8,593 bases of DNA from NCBI GenBank assembly GCA_030916665.1, contig JAUPWC010000661.1, positions 1 through 8,593 of the forward strand, given 5' to 3'. Shown here one piece after another: positions 1-7,184 of this stretch. Numbering within the stretch: position 1 is the stretch's first letter; each line of letters opens with the position of its first letter. The notes under the pieces are model-generated. The model did no database searches. It was not told the DNA's origin and saw nothing but the letters and a program-made list of their open reading frames with translations. The DNA is from Verrucomicrobiota bacterium (GTDB lineage: Bacteria; Verrucomicrobiota; Verrucomicrobiia; Opitutales; Opitutaceae). A program made the translations under genes and the position numbers.

Positions 1-92
1 CCGACGTAGTTGTGGTGGAAGCGGTCGGCTTCCTTGCGGGCCAAGGCCAGCACTTGCTGGGCGCGCGGCGTGAAGTTGTTCATCGGTTCCAT
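1..92 (-). CDS. clpC: ClpC-type AAA+ protease ATPase, N-terminal fragment (runs off the window)
   Basis: Only the first 30 codons lie in the window, on the minus strand. They read MEPMNNFTPRAQQVLALA and then RKEADRFHHNYV, the characteristic opening of the ClpC N-terminal repeat domain, which binds adaptors and substrates. ClpC is a cytoplasmic hexameric unfoldase that feeds proteins into ClpP; in Firmicutes it recognises phospho-arginine written by McsB. Two in-frame ATGs are possible, at 92 and 83. AAGG lies 5 nt before the first, which favours 92, but most ClpC proteins begin close to the second (MNNF). The gene starts 20 nt after the mcsB stop, so it is the third gene of an mcsA-mcsB-clpC operon. 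Identity is confident from these residues and the context; the ATPase domains cannot be seen. Confidence 0.9.
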   Translation of the reverse strand, partial: MEPMNNFTPRAQQVLALARKEADRFHHNYV

Positions 93-112
93 GGGTGCCT
101 TGGTTTTATCGG

Positions 113-1195
113 TTACTTGGCAGCGGAAGTGAAGTCCGGCGGGGACAATTTGGCAAATTCAGACCGCAAGCGGCTGGCGCGCAGCACATCACGCTGGGTC
201 GGATCGAAGGAGCCCTTGGCCGCGTGCTGGACGTGGCCGGGCTGGCACTCGATGAACAGCCGGTCCACGAGGGCCCGCTGGGTGTCGGCGAAGACGCCGA
301 AATCGATGCCGAGCCGGATGAGCGAGAGCAGGTTCATGGCCTCGCCCGAGTTGAGCAGGTGGCCGTTCTGGAGGATGCCGAAGGCGCGGCCGATCTTGTC
401 GAACAGCTTGTTCGGGTCGGTCTCGATCAGCTTTTCCCGGGCGTTCAGCTCTTGCTCGATGATGGTGTTCAGCACGCCGTGCAGGTGCTTGATGATCTCC
501 TCCTCGCTCTCGCCGAGCGTGGTCTGGTTGGAGATCTGAAAGATGCTGCCGCTGGCGTCGGAGCCCTCGCCGAACAGGCCGCGCACGGCCATACCGAGCT
601 GGTTAACGGCGCGCACGACCTTCTCCATCTGGCCGGAGATGACGAGCGCCGGCAGGTGCATCATCGCCGAGGCGCGGATGCCGGTGCCGAGGTTGGTCGG
701 ACAGGCGGAGAGGTAGCCGAGGTTGGGCGAGAACGCGAAGTCGAGGTGCTCCTCCAGGTCGGAGTCGAGCGCGTTGATCGTGTTCCAGACCTTCTTGAAC
801 TGGAAGCCGGCGCGCAGGACCTGGATGCGGAGGTGGTCCTCCTCGTTGACCATCACGACACAGCTCTGGTCCTTGCTGATGACGATGCCCGAGCCGGCCT
901 TGGCGTGACACAGCTCGCGGCTGATGAGGTGGCGCTCCACAAGGATCTGCTTCTGCAGCTCGTCGAGGGTCTCGACCGGGATGGCGAGGCCGCGCTTCAT
1001 CTGCGGCAACGCGGCGACGGCCTGCATGCACTGGTCGCGGATCGCCTTCTTCTGCGAATCACGCGCCCAGCCGGGGAACGGCTGCGCGGCGAGGTTGCGC
1101 GCGAGACGGATGCGCGTCATCAGCACGACGGCGCTCTTGCTGGCGGCGGTGTCCGTCAGCTCGGAGGGCGAGTCGATGAGTTCGTTGATCTTCAT
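113..1195 (-). CDS. mcsB: Protein-arginine kinase McsB (phosphagen kinase family)
   Basis: This 360-residue protein matches the usual McsB length of about 360. McsB transfers phosphate from ATP to arginine side chains of proteins, marking them for ClpC-ClpP. Phosphagen-kinase motifs are all visible: MTRIRLARN at 26-34, NEEDH at 117-121 (acidic catalytic loop), CPTNLGTG at 165-172 with the active-site cysteine C165, and the nucleotide-binding block GEGSDASGSIFQISNQ at 209-224 followed by TLGESE. RDVLRA at 335-340 matches the RDxxRA phospho-arginine-binding motif that separates McsB from free arginine and creatine kinases, so this is a protein kinase rather than a metabolite kinase. Its ATG overlaps the mcsA stop (ATGA, 1192-1195), and AAGGAGGAGG inside mcsA gives it a strong ribosome binding site. 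Translational coupling to McsA, its activator, is likely. Confidence 0.95.
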   Translation of the reverse strand: MKINELIDSPSELTDTAASKSAVVLMTRIRLARNLAAQPFPGWARDSQKKAIRDQCMQAVAALPQMKRGLAIPVETLDELQKQILVERHLISRELCHAKAGSGIVISKDQSCVVMVNEEDHLRIQVLRAGFQFKKVWNTINALDSDLEEHLDFAFSPNLGYLSACPTNLGTGIRASAMMHLPALVISGQMEKVVRAVNQLGMAVRGLFGEGSDASGSIFQISNQTTLGESEEEIIKHLHGVLNTIIEQELNAREKLIETDPNKLFDKIGRAFGILQNGHLLNSGEAMNLLSLIRLGIDFGVFADTQRALVDRLFIECQPGHVQHAAKGSFDPTQRDVLRASRLRSEFAKLSPPDFTSAAK

Positions 1196-1701
1196 TTGCC
1201 CGCCTCCTCCTTGCGGCCGGTGGCCTGGCGGACTTGGGTGATCTCGTCGCGGAAGCGCGCGGCGTCCTCGTAACGCTCGGACTTGATGGCCTGGTCAAGC
1301 TCGGTCTCGAGCTGGGTCAGACGTTCGTAGAGGGATTTGCGGCTGAGGGCCTTCTGGGGAACCTTGCCGGAGTGGGCGCTGCCCTTGTGCATGGACTCGA
1401 GCATGGGCTCGAGCAGCCGGCTGAAGTGGCCGTAGCACTCCGGGCAGCCGAAGCGGCCCGTCTTCTTGAAGTCCTGCTGGGTGAAACCGCAGGCGGAGCA
1501 GTTGGCGTCGCCGACGGGCTCAGGGTTGAGCGAGGCCTTCAGGAGCAGGTCGGCCAGCGAGAAACCGCTGGGGTCGGTGACGCCCTTGGCCTGCGCGCAC
1601 GCCTCGCAGAGGTCCACCTTATGTATCTTGCTGTTTACAATCTGGGTGAGGTGGACGGTCGCGGGCTTCGAGCAGAGGTCGCACTTGAGGGAGTTGGCCA
1701 T
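1192..1701 (-). CDS. mcsA: McsA-type zinc-finger/UVR-domain activator of McsB
   Basis: This 169-residue cytoplasmic protein has four CxxC pairs (C7/C10, C32/C35, C68/C71, C86/C89), consistent with two zinc-binding modules. A C-terminal UvrB/UvrC-type helical hairpin spans about 123-158 (LTQLETELDQAIKSERYEDA and on). That is the layout of McsA, which binds and activates the arginine kinase McsB. The identification is firm because mcsB overlaps its stop codon by 4 nt and clpC follows. The start ATG at 1701 gives MANSLKCDLC, with the first zinc knuckle directly at the N terminus as in homologues. No Shine-Dalgarno sequence precedes it. It is the first gene of the stress cassette; ilvE lies 117 nt upstream on the same strand, and I see no ctsR gene and no CtsR or CIRCE operator in that gap. 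Confidence 0.93.
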   Translation of the reverse strand: MANSLKCDLCSKPATVHLTQIVNSKIHKVDLCEACAQAKGVTDPSGFSLADLLLKASLNPEPVGDANCSACGFTQQDFKKTGRFGCPECYGHFSRLLEPMLESMHKGSAHSGKVPQKALSRKSLYERLTQLETELDQAIKSERYEDAARFRDEITQVRQATGRKEEAGK

Positions 1702-1818
1702 GGAAAGTTATTAAGGCAGGATAAGCGGCGCGTGCCGGAAACGCAAATGCACCGAGCTGGCCCATCCTTCTGCAAAAAACTGTGCCCGACGCGCGCGCGG
1801 AGGCAAGCGTGGAGGCCG

Positions 1819-2685
1819 TCAGATGCGGGTGCCCTCGACGAGCACGCGCTGGCGGAACTCGACGAGGACCTTGGCGGTGATCGGACCGGGCTTGCCGGTG
1901 CCGATGACGCGACCGTCGAGCTTTACAACCGGGATGACCTCGGCACCCGTGCCGGTGAGAAAACACTCGTCGGAACACCACACGTCGTAACGCGTGAGGT
2001 TGGCCTCGCGGATGGAGACGCCTATGGTCCTGGCCACGTCGAAGATTGTGCCACGCGTGATGCCCTTGAGCGCGCCGGCGGTGGAGGCGGGCGTGATGAT
2101 CTCGCCCTTCGAAACGACGAAGATGTTGTCGGCCGTGCACTCGGCGACGTAGCCCTGCTGGTTGAGCATGATGGCTTCGAGCGCGCCTGCCTGCTTGGCC
2201 TCGATCTTGGCGAGGATGTTGTTGAGGTAGTTGAGCGACTTGACGGTCGGCGGCAACGCGTCGGGCGCGATGCGGCGCGTGGGCACGGTGACGATGCTCA
2301 GGCCGTTGTCGTAATACTCCTGCGGGTAGAGCGAGATCTTGCTGGCGATGATGAAGGTCGTGGGGTTGGCGCAGGACCAGGGAGCGAGCCCGAGGTCGCC
2401 CACGCCTCGCGTCACCACGAGTCGGATGTAACCGTCCTGGAGCTGGTTGCGTCGGCAGGTCTCGCAGACGGCCTCGGCCAACTCGGCGCGGGACTGCGGG
2501 AGGGTGAGCATGATGGCGCGAGCCGACAGTTCGAGACGCTCCAAGTGTTCGTCGAGACGGAACACGTTGCCCTCATAGATGCGGATGCCCTCGAAGATGC
2601 CGTCGCCGTAAAGCAGGCCGTGATCGAAGACCGAAACCTTCGCATCATTGGAGTCCACGTATTTGCCATCAAAGTAAACGACCAT
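1819..2685 (-). CDS. ilvE: Branched-chain amino acid aminotransferase (PLP fold class IV)
   Basis: This 288-residue cytoplasmic enzyme belongs to the class IV PLP aminotransferases. It probably performs the last step of leucine, isoleucine and valine synthesis, moving amino groups from glutamate to branched 2-oxo acids. Visible features are VFDHGLLYGDGIFEGIR at 19-35, the PLP-lysine region VKSLNYLNN with K149, YVAECTADNIF at 179-189, and the phosphate-binding TGTGAEVIPV at 244-253. The SLNYLNNILAKIEA block is typical of short IlvE proteins. D-amino-acid transaminase and aminodeoxychorismate lyase share the fold and cannot be fully excluded. The start at 2685 (MVVYFDGKYV) is chosen because the family begins there; an in-frame ATG at 2793 would add 36 residues unlike the family. 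No Shine-Dalgarno is visible. It is transcribed away from the pseudopilin gene. Confidence 0.88.
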   Translation of the reverse strand: MVVYFDGKYVDSNDAKVSVFDHGLLYGDGIFEGIRIYEGNVFRLDEHLERLELSARAIMLTLPQSRAELAEAVCETCRRNQLQDGYIRLVVTRGVGDLGLAPWSCANPTTFIIASKISLYPQEYYDNGLSIVTVPTRRIAPDALPPTVKSLNYLNNILAKIEAKQAGALEAIMLNQQGYVAECTADNIFVVSKGEIITPASTAGALKGITRGTIFDVARTIGVSIREANLTRYDVWCSDECFLTGTGAEVIPVVKLDGRVIGTGKPGPITAKVLVEFRQRVLVEGTRI

Positions 2686-2814
2686 GGTGGCCGGATCTGA
2701 CCCCAAGCTATGACGCTTGTCGAGTCCGGGAATGGGAGAATGGGCTTGTATCCGCCGCGCAGACGGGCGACTGTTCGGTCGAACGGGCCGCAAACCTCAA
2801 ACCCCAGTAAGTAT

Positions 2815-3549
2815 ATGCGCCCGTATCGAGCCGTTCACGGCTTCACGCTCATCGAGTTGCTCACGGTTATTGCCATCATCGGCATCCTGGCAGCCCTGAT
2901 ATTCCCCACCGTCGGCAAGGTCCGCGAGACCGCCCAACGCACGGTGGATGCCAACAACCTCCGCGAGGTCGTCAAAGCCGCGAGCATTTATGCCGCGGAC
3001 AACAACGATCGCCTCCCCGACCCCACCGTGATCGCGGCCCAGTATCCCAACCTCGGCGGCGGTCCCTACGCGTGGGCCGGCATCCTCGCGCAGCGTGGCA
3101 TCGTCACCGACGCCGCATTCTACTTCGCGAAGAACGACCCGTTCTACAACGGCAGCGCCCCCGCGTCCGTCGTGCAACCGGCCAGCCCCACGACCATCGG
3201 CACGGACTTCGGCGCCCGCACGCTGAGCTTCGAGCTCGTCGGCGGCCTGCGCATGGGCGACGGCGCTAGCACGCCGGTGGCCTTCACCCGCGGGTTGCAG
3301 ACCACCGGCCAGTGGGACGCCACCAGCGGCGCCTACAAGGATACCGGTGGGCACATCGCCTTCCTCGGCGGCAACGTCCAGTTCTACCCCAACGTCAGCG
3401 CGACGGACAGCCAGCTGACGCTCACCAACGGCACCAAGGGCGTGAACATCCGCCAGGCCATCCCGGTCGCGGCGCGAATCTACGCCACGACCCCGTCGGG
3501 CGGCACGACCATCGGCTCGCTCACGGGCACCGCCGGTCTCGCGCCCTGA
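2815..3549 (+). CDS. Type II secretion/type IV pilus-like pseudopilin
   Basis: This 244-residue protein has a class III (prepilin) signal: a short basic leader ending HG at residues 8-9, then FTLIELLTVIAIIGILAALI, with the required glutamate at +5 (E14) of the mature protein. A prepilin peptidase would cut after G9 and the hydrophobic helix would anchor it in the inner membrane or in a pseudopilus. After the helix comes a Gly/Ala/Thr-rich globular part with GGHIAFLGGNVQFYPN at 178-193. That resembles the C-terminal 'GGHxxFLDGHV' element of many pseudopilin-like proteins in Verrucomicrobiota and Planctomycetota. ATG 2815 is chosen over the in-frame 2710 because it leaves a normal 9-residue leader. 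It stands alone, with no secretion ATPase or other pilin genes beside it, and is closed by an intrinsic terminator. Its partner machinery is unknown. Confidence 0.9.
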   Translation: MRPYRAVHGFTLIELLTVIAIIGILAALIFPTVGKVRETAQRTVDANNLREVVKAASIYAADNNDRLPDPTVIAAQYPNLGGGPYAWAGILAQRGIVTDAAFYFAKNDPFYNGSAPASVVQPASPTTIGTDFGARTLSFELVGGLRMGDGASTPVAFTRGLQTTGQWDATSGAYKDTGGHIAFLGGNVQFYPNVSATDSQLTLTNGTKGVNIRQAIPVAARIYATTPSGGTTIGSLTGTAGLAP

Positions 3550-3574
3550 GCCGCGAACCGGCTCTCACTGTCCG

Positions 3575-3605
3575 GCCCGGCCGCCCCGTGCGGCCGGGCT
3601 TTTTT
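3575..3605 (+). terminator. Rho-independent terminator after the pseudopilin gene
   Basis: A perfect 9-bp GC stem (GCCCGGCCG at 3575-3583 with CGGCCGGGC at 3591-3599) has a 7-nt loop and is followed at once by six T residues (3600-3605). It lies 26 nt after the pseudopilin stop and 44 nt before the pyrophosphatase ATG, so the two genes are probably separate transcription units. It is the only textbook intrinsic terminator I see in the window. Confidence 0.9.
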
Positions 3606-3649
3606 CTTCCCCCCGGGGCACGCGCCTCCCAGTCTGCCCGGACCGCACC

Positions 3650-5380
3650 ATGGCCCCCGCCAATCCCATCTACGTCATCGGCCACCGCAATCCCGACGCC
3701 GACTCCATCTGCTCGGCGATCGCCTACGCGGCATTCAAACAGGCCCGCGGGGAACTCGGCTACGTCGCGGCCCGTTGCGGCAATTCCAACGCCCGGATCG
3801 ACGCCATCCTCGAGCGGTTCCGCACCCCCCTGCCCCATTACCTGAGCGACGTCTATCCGCGCGTCCGCGACATGATGTCCTACGAGCCGCTGGTCGTGCA
3901 CGAGGAGGCCACCTGCGCGGAGGCCCTCAGCCTGATCGACCGCCACGGCATCACCTACGTGCCGGTTGTTTCCGACCAGAACAAGGCGGTCGGTTCGCTC
4001 ACGCTGGCCCAGCTCGGCCATTTCTTCATCCCCCGCCTCGACGAACCCCGCGCCATGCGCCAAGTGCGCACCAGCCTCGCCCGCATTGCCCGCACGCTCC
4101 AGGGCGCCGTGCTGCACACCGTCGAGGAAAACCGCATCGAGGATCTCTACGTGCGCATCGGCGCCATGGATGTTAGCACGTTCTGGTCGATCTCCGAACG
4201 CGAACAGATTTCCGCCGGCCAGTCGCTGATCATCGTCGGCGACCGCAGCGACATCCAACAGCGCAGCATCGAGCTCGGCGTGCGTGCGCTCGTGATCACC
4301 GGCAGCCTGCCGGTCGCCCCCGAAATCGTCGCCCTCGCCCGCGAGCGCGGCGTCGGCCTCATCTCCAGCCCGCACGACACCGCGACGACCGCCTGGTTCG
4401 TGCGCACCGCCTCCACCGTCGGCAAGCTCGCGGACCGCCGCTTCAGCTCGCTCAACGCCGAGGCCCGCATCGCCGACATCCGCCGCAAGTTCTCGCAGTT
4501 CTCCCCGCACGCCATGATGGTCACCGGTGAGGACAACCTGCTCCAGGGCATTCTCACCAAGTCCGACCTGCTCAAACCCGTGCCCACGCGCCTCGTCCTC
4601 GTGGACCACAACGAGCTCACCCAAGCCGTGCCCGGCGCCGACGAGGTCGTCATCACCGAGATCCTCGACCACCACCGCCTCGGGCCGATGGCCACCTCCC
4701 AGCCCATTCTGTTCATCAACGAGCCCGTCGGCTCCACCTGCACGATCGTCGCCGACCTCTTCCGCCGCCACGGCCTCGCCCCCGCGGCGGACCTCGCCGG
4801 CATCATGATGTCGGGCCTCATTTCCGACACCCTCCTGCTCCAGAGCCCAACCTCCACGCCAAAGGACGGCGAGGTGCTCAACTGGCTTCAGACCCATTCC
4901 GACATCAAGGCGCAGGAACTGGCCCGCCTCATCTTCAGCTCCGGCTCCGTCATCCTCGCCAACCCCGCCGACAAGGTCGTGCGCTCCGACTTCAAGGTCT
5001 ATGCCGAGGAGGGCGTGCGCTTCGCCGTGTCACAGGTCGAGGAGCTCGGCTTCGACAACTTCTGGCAGCACGCCACCCAGCTCTCCCAGGCTCTCGCCGA
5101 TCTGCGCGCGACCGAGCGTCTGGCTTTCACCGCCCTGCTCATCACCGACATCAACACGCAGAATTCTCTGATGCTGGTCAAGGGCGACCCCGAGTTCATC
5201 CGCCACATCTCCTACGCCCACGTGCAGCAGGACGAGATTTTCGACCTGCCCGGCGTCGTCAGCCGCAAGAAGCAGCTCATCCCCTACCTCACCGACGTGC
5301 TAAAGGAGATGCATAACGACGGCGTGGGCCCCGGTGCCTCTGCTGCCCGCGGCAAGAGCGGTGCGCCCTTCACGCGCTGA
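3650..5380 (+). CDS. ppaC: Family II Mn-dependent inorganic pyrophosphatase with CBS and DRTGG regulatory domains
   Basis: This 576-residue cytoplasmic enzyme hydrolyses pyrophosphate to two phosphates, pulling biosynthetic reactions forward. The DHH-type catalytic half is split by a regulatory insert. Metal-ligand motifs are GHRNPDADS at 11-19 (H12, D16, D18), VDHNE at 318-322, DHHR at 340-343 and LISDTLLLQSPT at 390-401. SRKKQ at 538-542 is the substrate-binding motif of the DHHA2 domain. Between the first and second motifs lie a CBS domain (about 73-130), a DRTGG-like domain (about 150-255) and a second CBS segment (about 260-312). This is the CBS-PPase architecture, whose characterised members are controlled by adenine nucleotides; plain family II enzymes are only about 310 residues. 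The canonical Thr in GHxNPDTDS is Ala here (A17). The start has no Shine-Dalgarno (GCACCATGG). Products and substrates link it loosely to the phosphate genes further on. Confidence 0.94.
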   Translation: MAPANPIYVIGHRNPDADSICSAIAYAAFKQARGELGYVAARCGNSNARIDAILERFRTPLPHYLSDVYPRVRDMMSYEPLVVHEEATCAEALSLIDRHGITYVPVVSDQNKAVGSLTLAQLGHFFIPRLDEPRAMRQVRTSLARIARTLQGAVLHTVEENRIEDLYVRIGAMDVSTFWSISEREQISAGQSLIIVGDRSDIQQRSIELGVRALVITGSLPVAPEIVALARERGVGLISSPHDTATTAWFVRTASTVGKLADRRFSSLNAEARIADIRRKFSQFSPHAMMVTGEDNLLQGILTKSDLLKPVPTRLVLVDHNELTQAVPGADEVVITEILDHHRLGPMATSQPILFINEPVGSTCTIVADLFRRHGLAPAADLAGIMMSGLISDTLLLQSPTSTPKDGEVLNWLQTHSDIKAQELARLIFSSGSVILANPADKVVRSDFKVYAEEGVRFAVSQVEELGFDNFWQHATQLSQALADLRATERLAFTALLITDINTQNSLMLVKGDPEFIRHISYAHVQQDEIFDLPGVVSRKKQLIPYLTDVLKEMHNDGVGPGASAARGKSGAPFTR

Positions 5381-5456
5381 ACCGCGGCGCGCCCGGATCT
5401 CGTAACCGGGTCCGTCGCCGGCCGTCTCGGTTTTCGGTTACCAACCCCTCCTGCGC

Positions 5457-7184
5457 ATGCGCCGCCTCCTTCCCCGCCTTACCGCCCTGCTGCTTGTTGC
5501 CGCCGGTCTCATCTCCGCCCAATCCGATAACGCGACCCTGGCCGCCGAGCCGATCTTCGAACTACCCAAGCTCACCGTCAACGAGCCCGCCGATCTGCCC
5601 GAGCTTGAGCGCTGGCACTATACCCGGCTCGACTCGTTCGAAATCCTTGCCTGCGGCAACGAGCGCGACATCCGGAAGCTGCTCGTGGACTTCCAGAAGT
5701 TCCGCCAAGCGGTGAAACTGGTCTGGCCAGTTCCGATCAAGCCGCTCGCCGCCTCGACCCTCCTGCTCTGCGGCGAGAAGGGCCGTTACGACGCCTTCCT
5801 GCCTGCCGACCTCCGCGACTCCGAGTCTCCGTTGCCCAGCCTGTTCCTCCGCAACCGCGAGCAGATCGCCATCGTCGTGGACCTGCAGACCACCCGCGTG
5901 AGCATTCTGGACCCGATGGCGACACTCAACGCCGCCTCCTCCGCAGCAGAGTATGAGGTGGACCACTACCGCCAGCTCTACCGCGAATACGTCCACTACC
6001 TGCTCAGCCAGTCCGAAGCCCGCCCGCCCGCTTGGCTCAAGGAAGGCCTCGCCCAGATCATCATGGACGTGGAGCTGACCGACCGCTCCCTGATTTACGG
6101 CAAAATCAACACTTTCAAGGGCGACGTCTCCGGCGTCTCCCCGCTCGAACCCGGTGAGGATGCCGATGCCGCCGCCCCCACCGCCGTGGTCGGCGAGCGC
6201 CCGTTCAACGCTGTGCTCCAAACCCGCCGCCTCATGCCGCTCGGCGAATTCTTCGCCGTGGACCCCGATTCCGAAATTGCCCGCAGTCCCCTCGGCAACA
6301 ACCTCTGGGCCAAGCAGGCCTACGCCTTCGTCCACTACTGTATGTTCGGCGCGAATCTCCGCCACAAGGAAGCCCTCATCACCTTCGTCGGCCGCCTCGC
6401 CCAGGAACCGCTCAGCGAGGAACTCTTCAAGGAATGCTTCAAGACCGGCTACAAGGGCATGGTCGATGAACTCAACGGCTACCTCCGCCACACCCGCCAC
6501 AAATACCAGCAATACAACCTCCAGGCCACCGACCGCCTCACCCCCGCCTCCATCGAGCTGACCGAAGCCTCCGCCGGTCTGGTGGGCCTGCTCAAGGGCG
6601 ATGCCCTGCAACTCGCCGGCCACCCCGAGGCCGCCTACACCGAATACCGCAACGCCTACCGCCGCGGCGCCCGCGACGCCGCGCTGCTGGCCGGGCTCTC
6701 CGCCACCGTGCCCAATTCCGAGATGGCCGCCAAGTTCACCGACGAGGCCGTGAAGGCCGGCGCCAACCGTCCTTCCGCCTTCGTCCGCCAGGCCCGCAAC
6801 CGCCTCGCCGTCTTCAAGGCCGACCCCGGCCCCGACGGCAAACTCACCCAGCAGCAGCTCGCCGCCGTGCTCAGCCCGCTCTTCAAAGCCCGCAGCCTGC
6901 CACCGCCCCTGCCCGAACTCTACGAGACGATCGCCGAAACCTGGGCGCTCAGCTCCGTTTCCCCCAAGCCCGAGCACCTCGCCGTCCTCGATGAGGGCGT
7001 CCGCCGCTTCCCCCGCGACAGCGCCCTGCTCCACCAGACCTCCCTGCTTTACCAGCGCATCGGCAACACCGACACCGCCGCCGCCATCGCGCGACTCGGC
7101 CTGCGCTACGCCGCCGACGAAGCCGCCAAGGCCCAGTTCAACAGCCTCCTGTCGCTCCTGCCGACCACCGCCGGGCTGAAGTAA
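5457..7184 (+). CDS. Secreted peptidase-MA-like protein with TPR-like C terminus and degenerate zinc motif
   Basis: This 575-residue protein begins with a typical signal peptide (MRRLLPRLTALLLVAAGLISA, likely cut after A21), so it is exported. Residues 165-300 look like the gluzincin 'peptidase MA-like' or DUF1570 type found in Planctomycetota and Verrucomicrobiota. They contain REYVHYLL at 176-183, then PPAWLKEGLAQ at 190-200 with the downstream glutamate E196, and WAKQAYAFVHYCMFG at 284-298. The canonical zinc motif is HExxH; here the first histidine is Arg (R176, codon CGC at 5982). The metal site may therefore be lost and the protein non-catalytic. Residues about 375-405 and 486-555 are helical and TPR-like (ALQLAGHPEAAYTEYRNAY; LLYQRIGNTDTAAAIARLGL). 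The start has no Shine-Dalgarno. It lies 76 nt after the pyrophosphatase stop and could be co-transcribed with it. Substrate and role are unknown. Confidence 0.75.
   Translation: MRRLLPRLTALLLVAAGLISAQSDNATLAAEPIFELPKLTVNEPADLPELERWHYTRLDSFEILACGNERDIRKLLVDFQKFRQAVKLVWPVPIKPLAASTLLLCGEKGRYDAFLPADLRDSESPLPSLFLRNREQIAIVVDLQTTRVSILDPMATLNAASSAAEYEVDHYRQLYREYVHYLLSQSEARPPAWLKEGLAQIIMDVELTDRSLIYGKINTFKGDVSGVSPLEPGEDADAAAPTAVVGERPFNAVLQTRRLMPLGEFFAVDPDSEIARSPLGNNLWAKQAYAFVHYCMFGANLRHKEALITFVGRLAQEPLSEELFKECFKTGYKGMVDELNGYLRHTRHKYQQYNLQATDRLTPASIELTEASAGLVGLLKGDALQLAGHPEAAYTEYRNAYRRGARDAALLAGLSATVPNSEMAAKFTDEAVKAGANRPSAFVRQARNRLAVFKADPGPDGKLTQQQLAAVLSPLFKARSLPPPLPELYETIAETWALSSVSPKPEHLAVLDEGVRRFPRDSALLHQTSLLYQRIGNTDTAAAIARLGLRYAADEAAKAQFNSLLSLLPTTAGLK

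Noticed and set aside
1719..1746. Promoter-like TTGCGT/TTATCC pair upstream of mcsA
   Set aside because: Both boxes match the consensus poorly and the 16-nt spacer is short. Such pairs occur by chance.
1774..1805. Possible terminator after ilvE on the minus strand (weak stem followed by six T)
   Set aside because: The only stem I can draw is five pairs including a G-U (1783-1787 with 1801-1805), with a long loop and three bases before the T-run. It is too weak to call.
1234..2700. Long plus-strand open frame (488 codons) opposite mcsA and ilvE
   Set aside because: Its translation is low-complexity and rich in Gly, Ala, Val, Asp and Glu, the usual antisense shadow of high-GC genes. The minus-strand genes carry clear family motifs.
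2773..2784. GTTCG-GT-CGAAC palindrome in the divergent gap between ilvE and the pseudopilin gene
   Set aside because: Five-base arms around two bases are common in GC-rich DNA, with no second copy or promoter box to support an operator.
3521..4897. Minus-strand open frame (458 codons) opposite ppaC
   Set aside because: Antisense shadow. The plus strand encodes all the pyrophosphatase motifs and the shadow has no recognisable domain.
5562..7034. Minus-strand open frame (490 codons) opposite the secreted protein gene
   Set aside because: Gly/Glu/Val-rich shadow without motifs. The plus-strand frame has a signal peptide and family-like motifs.
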